Assembly (NCBI GenBank): GCA_034928535.1
Contig: JAYFOV010000003.1
Location: 1 to 38,274, forward strand
Direction: 5' to 3'
DNA length: 38,274 nt
From: CAXXOK01 sp001604115
GTDB taxonomy: Bacteria > Bacillota > Clostridia > Christensenellales > Aristaeellaceae
Below, piece after piece: positions 31,346-38,274 of the stretch. Numbering within the stretch: position 1 is the first letter of the stretch; every line of letters starts with the position of its first letter. Both the position numbers and the translations under genes were made by a program. Below the pieces are notes generated by a model, which worked only from the letters and a program-made list of their open reading frames with translations, ran no database searches and had not been told where the DNA came from.

Positions 31346-34300
31346 ATGCCCTTTACCCCCGCGCAGGATGCCGCCATTCACGCGCGCAACCGGGAGCTGC
31401 TGGTATCCGCCGCTGCAGGCAGCGGCAAGACGCGTGTGCTCATCGAGCGAATCTATGATCTGCTGGCCGTGGATGGCCTTTCCATCGACCGGCTGCTGGT
31501 GGTCACCTTTACGCATGCCGCCGCCGCCGAGATGCGTGAGCGCCTGCAGGCTCGCCTGGCCGAGGCCGCCGGGCAGGATGCCCGCATGCGCCGCCAGATG
31601 GAGCTGCTGGAAACAGCCCAGATCAGCACCCTGCACAGCTTCTGCCAAAAAATCGTGCGGGAGTATTTTCAAGAGGTGGATATTGATCCCCAGTCCATGC
31701 TGGGGGATGAAACCGTCTGCGCCACGCTGCGCCAGCAGGCCAAGGCGGATGCGTTGGACGGATGCTATCAGCTGGCCGCCCAGGGCGATGCGCCCGCCGC
31801 CGCCCTGACCCGGAAGTTCGATGAAAAAACCATCGACCGTATGATGGATGATCTGTACCCGTTTTTGATGGGACTGGCGGATCCCTTCGGGTGGCTGCGT
31901 GCCCAGGCGCAGCGCGCCTACACGGTTAGCGATTTGCAAACCGGCCTGCTGGCGGAAACGCTCCTGTCGGATTGCAGCTTGCTGGCCGATGGCATCGGGG
32001 AGCAGATGCGCGCGTGTGAAGCGCTGCTGGATCATCCCTTGCTCCACGAAAAATATGTGCCCACCATCCGCGCCGACCGTATCGAGGTGGATGCACTGCT
32101 GGCGGCGCGCGCGCAGGGTTTGCTTTCGCTCACCGCCGCCGCGCGCGCCCTCACCCTCCCCAAACTCCCCGGCGTGCGCGGGCTGGAGGGCGAACCTGCG
32201 GATGTGCGGGATCGCTACAAGGCCTGCCGTGAAGCCATCAAAAAGCTTGCAGCCGCCATTGCCGAGCGCATCCCGGAGGATGCGCAGGCCGCCGTGGCGC
32301 GGCTCAACGCCATGCAACCCACCCTGGTGGGGCTGTGCCAACTCATGGAGGCCATGGATGCGCGCTATGCCGCCCTCAAGCGGGAGCGCTCGCTCCTGGA
32401 TTTTCATGATCTGGAGCGCATGAGCCTGACCATCCTGCAAAAACCCGCCATCGGCGCGGAGGTTGCCGCCCGTTTTGACGGTGTGTTTGTGGATGAGTAT
32501 CAGGACATCAGCGGTGTGCAGGAAGCCATCCTCAACAGTATCCGGCGCGATGTTTCACGTGAAACATCGGGCGCACCGCAGCGCTACTTCTATGTGGGGG
32601 ATGTCAAGCAGAGCATCTACCGGTTCCGGCAGGCGGATCCATCCCTGTTCATGGGAAAGGCGCGCGATTTTTCCGCGGATGAAGATGCACCCCGGCGGCG
32701 CATCACGCTCAATGCCAACTTCCGCTCGCGGGAGGCGGTACTGGCGGGCGTGAACCGTGTTTTCCAACGCGTCATGCGTGCCGATGTGACCGAAATCGAT
32801 TATGACGCGGAGGCGCGCCTGTACCCCGGCGCACCCAGCCAAGCGGATGCCCCCGTGAGCCTGCACCTGTTTGCCCAGCCCATCCGCGCGGCGGAGCGCT
32901 ACAAGCTGCAGGCATATGCCATCGCCCGGGAGATTCGCCGGCGCGTCGGCACTCCGCTCCGGGATCGGGAGGGCAATGTAGTGGGCGCCCTGCAGTACAA
33001 GGATATCGCCATCCTGGGGCCCAAGATGAAATCCGTTTCGCAGGTATTGGAGCGCGTGATGCAGGAACTCGGCATTCCCGTTTACTGCGAGGATCGCGCT
33101 TCTGCCCTGGAAAGTGAGGAGATTTTCCAGGCCGTAAACCACCTGCGCCTGCTGGATAACATCGCCGATGATCTGGCTTTGCTGGCGTGGCTGCGCAGCC
33201 CTGCGGGCGGTTTTGGGGATCGGGAGCTGGCCGGGGTGCGCCTGCGCAAGCCCGAGGGCAGCTACCTTGGCGCGGTGCGCGCCGTGGCCGAGGGGCAGGA
33301 TTCGCTGGCCGCCCTGTGCCGCGCCGCGCTCGCCACCTTGGCGCGCGAGCGTTTTTTGATGATGGAAACACCTTTGGATGCCTACCTGTGGGGTTGGCTG
33401 GGGCGCTCCGGCCTGTATGCGTTTTTCGGGTGCCAGCCCAACGGCAAACTGCGGCAGGCCAACCTGCGCATGCTGTGCGATAAGGCGGGCGAGCATGTGC
33501 GCCACCGCGGTGGAGATCTGCATACTTTTTTGGAGAGCGTGGCCGCACAGACCGGCGTGCGGGATAGCAACAGCCCCACCATCCTCAGCCCTTGGGAGGA
33601 TGTGGTGCGCGTGATGACCATCCATAAATCCAAAGGACTGGAATTTCCCGTGGTGTTTGTCATGGGTCTGGAGGAAGGGTTTGGCGCGCGGCGCGGCGGG
33701 GGCAGCGCTCTGGCCGTGCACCCCCGGCTGGGCATCGCCCTGCCCTATGTCAATGAAGTGGCGCGCACCACGGGCGATACGCTGCTCAAGCGCGCCATTG
33801 ACCTGCGCACCCAGCGGGAAGAACGTGCCGAGCGCGCGCGCCTCCTGTATGTTGCCATGACCCGTGCCCGGGATGAGCTCATCCTCATGGGGTGTGATGC
33901 CAGGCTGAGCCCTGCGGACGCCGCAACCGGCTTTCAGGCGGATGCGGCCGGCACGGCCTATGCGGTGTTCAGCGCCGGGAGCATGCTGGACTGGATCACC
34001 GGCTGCCTGGACCGAAGCGATGCCGTGGAGCAAGCCACCCTTGACCTTGCGCCCATGGATGCCGCAGCCGCCACCAACGACTGGCCGCCGCAAAGCGAAG
34101 CTGCGCCGCCACAACCCATCGCTGCGCAGCCTGCACCAGGGGAAACAGCCCCGGCAGAATCTTTACCAGCAGGGCAGGGGTTGCCCTCCGCTTCAGCCGC
34201 ACAAGCCGCCGATCCGGACCGCGCAGTGCCATCAGTGCAGGAAGTTGCCGCGCAAACGGTTTTCAACACCCCTGCGTGGAGAACTGCGCCAGAAACCAGT

Positions 34301-35647
34301 TTATCCACACAATCCACATATAATCCACAGAAAAGTGCCGTTTGGCGGGTGGTTTTCCACATAGAGGAGGAGGAGGTCAAGCAGGCACTCCGCTATGCGC
34401 GCGGCAAAGCAGGCCTGAGCGAGTTGGCCTTGCGCCGTGCCCGCCTGGATGCGCTGGCACAGGAAACCCGCCTGCTGGCACACCAGCTGGGCGCGACGGC
34501 GGCAATGACACAGGAGAGCGGCATGCCCTTGCCCCCCACGCCAACGCCTGATACGGTCGGTGCCGCACCGGCCGCGCCGGAAAGCGCAGGCACGGATGCT
34601 GGCATGGCTGTTGCCCGGCAGATGCCTGCCATGGCGGCCGATGCAGCCGGCACAGTGCAAACGCCCCACCCCCTAAACCCAGCGATGGCTGCACCGCGCA
34701 CCCTCGGCACGGATGCCGCCTTCCCGGCAAATGCCGGGGCGCAATCGGCTTCTGCCGCAGCCCCGCTATGGCAAACGGATGCCCATGCCGCCATGCCCTG
34801 GCCTGCGGAGGGCATTGAAGGCGCGCCGACCCCTGCCACCTGGCCAGCGGTGGATCCCATTGCGCCGCGGCTCGTTTTCCGGCACCATCCCTTCAAGGTC
34901 GGCGCCACGGCGCTGGTGCGCGCGCAGGCACAGCCGGCAGCGGCGGCGCCCGGCCTTGCAGGCGGCCTTGCAGGCGCGGCCGGGTTTGCACAGCCTGAAG
35001 TGCCTGCCTTGCTGGAGCCCGTGGAGGGGGATGCCGCAGCGCAGGAATCGCTGGAGCACAAACGCCTGCCTCTGCCGCTCACCCGTCCTCGGCTGATGGC
35101 GGATCTGCCCACGAGGCCGGCTTTCCTGCGCGCGCCGGAGCAGCAGTCCGGTGTCCGGCGCGGGGTTGCCACACACAAGGCGCTGTCCCTGCTTAAGGAT
35201 GCCCCCTTGCGCGCCGCTGCCGGCACGCCTGCGCTGCTGGCCGAGGTAACCCGGCAGGTGGCCGCGCTGGCCGCCCGCCGCCTGCTCACTCCGGAGGAAG
35301 CCTCCTTGGTGGATTGCGCCTCCCTGACCCGCTTTCTGGAAAGCCCTTGGGGGCAAGGTGCGCTTGGCGCCCAAACAGTGCGGCGTGAGTGGAGTTTTAA
35401 CCTGCGCCTGCCGGAGCTGGATGGGTTGATCGTGCAAGGCGTGATCGACCTGTGCTATGTGCAGGAGGGCGCCTGGGTGCTGGTGGATTATAAAACCGAC
35501 CGCGTAGCAGATCTGGATGCCCTGTGGGCGCTGTATGGCGCGCAGGTGCAGCTGTACCGCCGCGCGCTGGCGCAGGCCACCGGGCTGCCAGTGCGGGAAG
35601 CAGCGCTCTATTCTCTGGCGCTGGGCAAGGGGGAAGCGCGCGCGTAA
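31346..35647 (+). CDS. addA: ATP-dependent helicase/nuclease subunit A
   Basis: A 1433-residue UvrD-family helicase-nuclease that with AddB processes double-strand breaks for recombination. Walker A SAAAGSGKT (21-29), Walker B VFVDEYQD (380-387), DVKQSIYRFRQ, HKSKGLEFPVVF and LLYVAMTRARDEL (833-845) are the helicase motifs. The C-terminal nuclease has His1277 in GVATHKAL, Asp1368 in GVIDLCY, and DYKTD at 1381-1385. The family is usually about 1200-1250 residues; the excess lies between the helicase and nuclease parts (about 905-1235), much of it Ala/Pro/Gln-rich. No addB is next to it. A parS site is read as DVSRET (402-407), and DnaA-box-like sequences lie in the insertion. AAAGAGGTG precedes the ATG. 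Confidence 0.95.
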   Translation: MPFTPAQDAAIHARNRELLVSAAAGSGKTRVLIERIYDLLAVDGLSIDRLLVVTFTHAAAAEMRERLQARLAEAAGQDARMRRQMELLETAQISTLHSFCQKIVREYFQEVDIDPQSMLGDETVCATLRQQAKADALDGCYQLAAQGDAPAAALTRKFDEKTIDRMMDDLYPFLMGLADPFGWLRAQAQRAYTVSDLQTGLLAETLLSDCSLLADGIGEQMRACEALLDHPLLHEKYVPTIRADRIEVDALLAARAQGLLSLTAAARALTLPKLPGVRGLEGEPADVRDRYKACREAIKKLAAAIAERIPEDAQAAVARLNAMQPTLVGLCQLMEAMDARYAALKRERSLLDFHDLERMSLTILQKPAIGAEVAARFDGVFVDEYQDISGVQEAILNSIRRDVSRETSGAPQRYFYVGDVKQSIYRFRQADPSLFMGKARDFSADEDAPRRRITLNANFRSREAVLAGVNRVFQRVMRADVTEIDYDAEARLYPGAPSQADAPVSLHLFAQPIRAAERYKLQAYAIAREIRRRVGTPLRDREGNVVGALQYKDIAILGPKMKSVSQVLERVMQELGIPVYCEDRASALESEEIFQAVNHLRLLDNIADDLALLAWLRSPAGGFGDRELAGVRLRKPEGSYLGAVRAVAEGQDSLAALCRAALATLARERFLMMETPLDAYLWGWLGRSGLYAFFGCQPNGKLRQANLRMLCDKAGEHVRHRGGDLHTFLESVAAQTGVRDSNSPTILSPWEDVVRVMTIHKSKGLEFPVVFVMGLEEGFGARRGGGSALAVHPRLGIALPYVNEVARTTGDTLLKRAIDLRTQREERAERARLLYVAMTRARDELILMGCDARLSPADAATGFQADAAGTAYAVFSAGSMLDWITGCLDRSDAVEQATLDLAPMDAAAATNDWPPQSEAAPPQPIAAQPAPGETAPAESLPAGQGLPSASAAQAADPDRAVPSVQEVAAQTVFNTPAWRTAPETSLSTQSTYNPQKSAVWRVVFHIEEEEVKQALRYARGKAGLSELALRRARLDALAQETRLLAHQLGATAAMTQESGMPLPPTPTPDTVGAAPAAPESAGTDAGMAVARQMPAMAADAAGTVQTPHPLNPAMAAPRTLGTDAAFPANAGAQSASAAAPLWQTDAHAAMPWPAEGIEGAPTPATWPAVDPIAPRLVFRHHPFKVGATALVRAQAQPAAAAPGLAGGLAGAAGFAQPEVPALLEPVEGDAAAQESLEHKRLPLPLTRPRLMADLPTRPAFLRAPEQQSGVRRGVATHKALSLLKDAPLRAAAGTPALLAEVTRQVAALAARRLLTPEEASLVDCASLTRFLESPWGQGALGAQTVRREWSFNLRLPELDGLIVQGVIDLCYVQEGAWVLVDYKTDRVADLDALWALYGAQVQLYRRALAQATGLPVREAALYSLALGKGEARA
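32551..32566. other. parS site inside addA
   Basis: Perfect TGTTTCACGTGAAACA within the coding sequence, encoding the end of Asp402 through Thr407 of AddA. It lies 1.3 kb from the intergenic trio, just downstream of the Walker B motif. Confidence 0.9.
34301..34361 (+). promoter_or_regulatory. Cluster of DnaA-box-like 9-mers inside addA
   Basis: A consensus TTATCCACA (34301-34309) is followed by CAATCCACA (34310-34318), TAATCCACA (34321-34329) and, 23 bp on, TTTTCCACA (34353-34361). The first and last fit TTWTNCACA; the middle two have one or two mismatches. All point the same way, and the local sequence is AT-rich compared with the rest of addA. Confidence 0.5.
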
Positions 35648-36169
35648 AACGTGCACGCTTGCCCGCGTTGCCCGGGATGCCGCCGCAAACGGCTGCCGCG
35701 CGGGATGCCCTCATCAGCCCGCGCCAACGCTGAGCCGTGCCCAAGCTGTACCTTGCTTGCACAGGATCATGTTCCCGCCAAGCCAATAAGGGCTTGTGCG
35801 CCAGCGCAAGCGGGTTTCGCCATAGAAGCGTTTGCACGGTTTCGGCTTTCCAGGCGCAAGGGCAGCCCACTTGATCGCGCGAAGGGGCGCGTCAAGCGTT
35901 GCGATGGGATGCTCACCCACATCAGCGGATGCCCTTCCACGCGGCGCACACTTCCTTACCTTATATATAAGGAAATGATGCTTGTACCCCGGCTGTGGCG
36001 CGAGGTGCCCCCCCCCACACAAATTGTTTCAAAAATGTTTCATGGCGGGAACAAAAAGCACCCTTCCCTCGTCCTATGGATAAGGCAGGCGTTTGCCTGA
36101 TGCAGCGCAGCCAAAGGCACCCAGCCCGCTTGCGGCGATACTGTCGGAGCGGCCACGCAGAAATACCGC
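35648..36169 (+). other. Gap between addA and the peptidoglycan-binding lipoprotein
   Basis: No credible gene. It contains an AT-rich palindrome (35959-35972), a run of nine or ten C residues near 36008-36016, and a possible stem around 35873-35895 (CGCGC/GCGCG). No clear terminator follows addA. Two overlapping frames exist but have no ribosome site or recognisable domain. Confidence 0.35.
35959..35972. repeat. AT-rich perfect palindrome
   Basis: CCTTATATATAAGG, extended on the left by a second CTTCCTTA half. It is the most AT-rich spot of a GC-rich gap. It could be an operator or an Xer-type core; neither is supported further. Confidence 0.4.
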
Positions 36170-36198
36170 TTGCGTTCCGTAACAATTCTTAGTACAAT
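36170..36198 (+). promoter_or_regulatory. Promoter of the peptidoglycan-binding lipoprotein gene
   Basis: TTGCGT (36170-36175), 17-bp spacer, TACAAT (36193-36198). Both boxes are identical to those before frr, and both spacers hold CAATT and end in AG. Confidence 0.65.
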
Positions 36199-36263
36199 AA
36201 CGGTGTCTATGGCCATGGGAACATCCCTTCGGCCAAGCCCAAGCAGACAGGGGAGAGTAGACC

Positions 36264-37946
36264 ATGAAGAACCACCGCTTACAGCAGAAAAATACGGCGC
36301 ATGCCCGTAAGGTATGGCTCCTGGCAGCGCTGCTGGCAGGCGCGCTCGCCATGACAGGCTGCTACATGGAGCCTGACCGCATCGTGGATGATAACAACGG
36401 CCTGACCGTAGCTACCGGCGGGCAGCAGTTTGATACGGTCATCACTCCCACGCCCAACGTGACCGCCACGCCGGAGCCGACTGCCCCCACCGCCACCGAC
36501 AACCAGCAGGTGGATTGGTCCAGCTGGGATTTTGGCAACGATACGGCCACCAACCCGCCCAGCAATGTGATCAACATCGGGGATAATACGGCCACCAGCA
36601 ATGTGACGGTCGGCCTGAGCACCCCCACCCCCACCCCGGCCATGACGGCATCCACCAGCAGCACGCTGCGCACGGGTGCATCGGGCGCGGCGGTAAAGCA
36701 GCTCCAGCAGCGCCTCAAGGAGCTGGGCTATTACACCGGCTCGGTGGATGGCAGCTACGGCGCGGGCACCGCCAGCGCGGTCAAGGATTTTCAGGCTGCC
36801 AACAACCTCGGCGCCGATGGCGTGGCAGGCTCCAAAACGCAGGAAGCCATGTACAGCTACTATGCCGTGGCCAAGAAAAACAGCAGCACGGGCAGCAGCT
36901 CCGGCAGCAACAGCAGTTCGTCCGGCTCGTCCAGCTCCGGCAGCACATCCACCAGCCAATATACCAACGGCAAGACCGATATTTACCTGAAACTTGGCTC
37001 CAGCGGCTCGCAGGTCAAGATCCTGCAAAACAGGCTGATCGTGCTGGGCTACCTCAGCGGCAGCGCCGATGGGGATTTTGCCGAGACGACTGAGGCCGCT
37101 GTGGTGGCGTTCCAAAAGCGCAACTCCATCTATGCCGATGGCATCGCGGGGCCGACCACGCTCACCAAGCTTTATTCTTCCTCCGCACGCAAAGCCAGCG
37201 CAGTGGTGGCCAACATCGGCTCGCTCAAGCTGGGCATGACGGGCGGCGGCGTGCGCGCGCTGCAGACCCGCCTTAAGGAGCTGGGTTTTTACACCGGCTC
37301 GGTGGATGGGGACTATGGCGCAGGCACGCAGACGGCGGTCACTGCCTTCCAGCAGGCCAATGGGCTCACGGCGGACGGCGTGGCCGGCAAGGCGACGCTC
37401 AACGCCCTGTATGGCGGTACGGGCACGGGCGGCTCCAGCACAGGCAGCGGCACCAAGCCGGAAACCTTTGGCGAGACGGCCTCCATCGGCGGGTACAGCA
37501 GCCTGACGCCCAGCAAGGGCAGCGTTGCCAACGTGACGGCGCTGCAAAGCGCGCTCTCCAGCAAAGGCTACTATGTGGGCGATCTGGATGGCGATTTTGG
37601 CACTGTGACCTCTGATGCCGTCAAAAACTATCAGGCGGCGCTTGGCCTTCGGGTCACCGGTACGGCAGGCCCTGCCACACAGCGCATCCTCTATGGCGGC
37701 GCAGGCAGCAGCGGCAGCTATTCCAAGCTGCAGATCGGCTCCAGCGGCACCGCGGTGCGCAACCTGCAATACACCCTTTATGAGCTCAAGTATTACGATG
37801 GCAACATCACCGGCACCTTTGACGAGGCCACGGCCAACGCGGTAACGTTGTTCCAGCAGGTCAACGGGCTGGCCATTGACGGGGTGGCCGGGGTGCAAAC
37901 GCAAAGCATCCTGTACAGCAGCGCCGCCAAACCCAACAATCTTTGA
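36264..37946 (+). CDS. Lipoprotein-like protein with five peptidoglycan-binding domains
   Basis: A 560-residue exported protein. A basic N-terminus and hydrophobic segment end in GALAMTGC, a slightly atypical lipobox (Met at -3) with Cys33. A Thr/Pro/Asn-rich stretch (about 38-130) is likely a wall spacer. Five PG_binding_1 domains follow at about 135-197, 241-304, 321-384, 413-478 and 488-553, each with the LQxxLxxLGYxxGxxDGxFG pattern and a final DGVAGxxT turn; Ser/Gly-rich linkers separate them. No catalytic domain (amidase, SleB, L,D-transpeptidase) is seen, so it probably acts as a wall-binding scaffold. The first and third domains are nearly identical, pointing to internal duplication. 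GGGGAGAG precedes the ATG; the gene has its own promoter and terminator. Confidence 0.9.
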   Translation: MKNHRLQQKNTAHARKVWLLAALLAGALAMTGCYMEPDRIVDDNNGLTVATGGQQFDTVITPTPNVTATPEPTAPTATDNQQVDWSSWDFGNDTATNPPSNVINIGDNTATSNVTVGLSTPTPTPAMTASTSSTLRTGASGAAVKQLQQRLKELGYYTGSVDGSYGAGTASAVKDFQAANNLGADGVAGSKTQEAMYSYYAVAKKNSSTGSSSGSNSSSSGSSSSGSTSTSQYTNGKTDIYLKLGSSGSQVKILQNRLIVLGYLSGSADGDFAETTEAAVVAFQKRNSIYADGIAGPTTLTKLYSSSARKASAVVANIGSLKLGMTGGGVRALQTRLKELGFYTGSVDGDYGAGTQTAVTAFQQANGLTADGVAGKATLNALYGGTGTGGSSTGSGTKPETFGETASIGGYSSLTPSKGSVANVTALQSALSSKGYYVGDLDGDFGTVTSDAVKNYQAALGLRVTGTAGPATQRILYGGAGSSGSYSKLQIGSSGTAVRNLQYTLYELKYYDGNITGTFDEATANAVTLFQQVNGLAIDGVAGVQTQSILYSSAAKPNNL

Positions 37947-37962
37947 TCAAGGCCAAACCAGC

Positions 37963-37990
37963 AGGAGCCGGGCAGATGCCCGGCTCCTTT
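37963..37990 (+). terminator. Intrinsic terminator after the peptidoglycan-binding protein
   Basis: AGGAGCCGGGC (37963-37973), AGAT loop, GCCCGGCTCCT (37978-37988) and a short TTT. It starts 16 nt after the stop codon. Confidence 0.85.
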
Positions 37991-38009
37991 CACGTATGCG
38001 CAGGGATAT

Positions 38010-38066
38010 GGGTCAAGGGGTCACTGACCTTTTGTGGGGTGCGGGGCAACGCCACGCGCGTCCCCC
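38010..38066 (-). repeat. Modular palindromic intergenic repeat, copy G
   Basis: On the plus strand GGGTCAAGGGGTCACTGACC then TGTGGGGTGCGGGGCAACGCC. Read on the minus strand it follows the order G/C palindrome, then CCTTGACCC, as in the main family. It is the less symmetrical of two direct copies. Confidence 0.7.
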
Positions 38067-38179
38067 GCCCTGCTGGCCAGCAAGCCTGCAACGCCCCATA
38101 GGCAATGCGGCGAGTGGTTCCACACCCAACACAGGAAGAGTCAGGCAATCGCCCATCTCCATATTATAGAACCATGAGT

Positions 38180-38236
38180 GGGTCAAGGGGTCACTGACCC
38201 CTTGTGGGGTGCGGGGCAACGCCCCGCACATCCCCA
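38180..38236 (-). repeat. Modular palindromic intergenic repeat, copy H
   Basis: A direct repeat of copy G, offset by exactly 170 bp with only a few changes. Here both hairpins are perfect: CAAGGGGTCA/TGACCCCTTG and TGCGGGGC/GCCCCGCA. Confidence 0.75.
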
Positions 38237-38274
38237 CCCAGTCCATCACCACCCCCGACCCCCCCAGACCATTA

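Noticed and set aside
35951..35978. dif-like Xer site around the AT-rich palindrome
   Set aside because: Only the first seven bases match the XerC arm of the Bacillus site and the XerD arm is poor; the parS cluster argues for the origin side, not the terminus.
35714..36022. Minus-strand frame of 102 residues after addA
   Set aside because: No ribosome site, no recognised domain, and it spans the AT palindrome and C-run; treated as non-coding.
36036..36053. parS-like TGTTTCA...GGGAACA
   Set aside because: Arms are 18 bp apart overall, the CACGTG core is missing and one arm has mismatches.
38163..38186. Minus-strand promoter TTGACC...TATAAT near the right edge
   Set aside because: The spacer is only 12 bp, and the TTGACC is part of repeat copy H.
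1..38274. tRNA, rRNA, CRISPR array, insertion sequence or prophage genes
   Set aside because: No GTTCGANNC-type tRNA arm in a cloverleaf context, no regular spacer repeats, and no transposase, integrase or phage gene was recognised.

Overview
The window looks like chromosomal DNA of a GC-rich, low-copy-repeat Clostridia-type Firmicute, of the Christensenellales/Oscillospirales kind. This is inferred from strong AAGGAGG ribosome sites, sigma-A type promoters with 17-bp spacers, the AddA nuclease, an LCP protein, the frr-uppS-cdsA group, and parS sites that fit the Bacillus/Clostridium consensus. Species cannot be fixed from sequence alone. There are no rRNA, tRNA, CRISPR, phage or transposase genes. 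Most long overlapping frames are high-GC shadows of real genes.

Layout. (1) 137-343 (-): a Phd/YefM-like antitoxin with no toxin in view. (2) 1036-10754 (+): an eight-gene surface-polysaccharide operon (UDP-glucuronate 4-epimerase, three GT4 glycosyltransferases, a CgeB-like glycosyltransferase, a Wzy/ligase-like polymerase, a pyruvyltransferase, a Wzx flippase). It ends at a strong bidirectional terminator and faces a convergent LCP protein (11070-11993, -), a candidate for attaching the polymer to the wall. (3) 12388-17641 (+): phosphofructokinase, a HAD phosphatase, frr, a small unknown protein, uppS, cdsA. (4) 17705-22917 (+): a methionine block, metA-metF-metH, behind a consensus promoter, a 20-codon leader ORF rich in Met codons and an intrinsic terminator. 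(5) 22918-28087 (+): repeats, a GtrA-like protein, a DUF4097-like secreted protein, an SpoU-type rRNA methyltransferase, and a ferritin-like/VIT1 membrane protein. (6) glgP (28505-30952, -) and addA (31346-35647, +) diverge from a 393-bp gap that carries three perfect parS sites. (7) A lipoprotein-like protein with five peptidoglycan-binding repeats (36264-37946, +).

The most interesting signals are not protein genes. Five 16-bp parS sites lie within 14.6 kb: three within 202 bp, one inside addA, and one in the metA leader. A row of DnaA-box-like 9-mers sits inside an Ala/Pro-rich insertion of addA. Together they suggest an origin-proximal, centromere-like region. The metA leader has the parts of a transcription attenuator rather than a recognisable SAM riboswitch or T-box. 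A family of modular palindromic intergenic repeats, at least nine copies or fragments in both orientations, fills many gaps.
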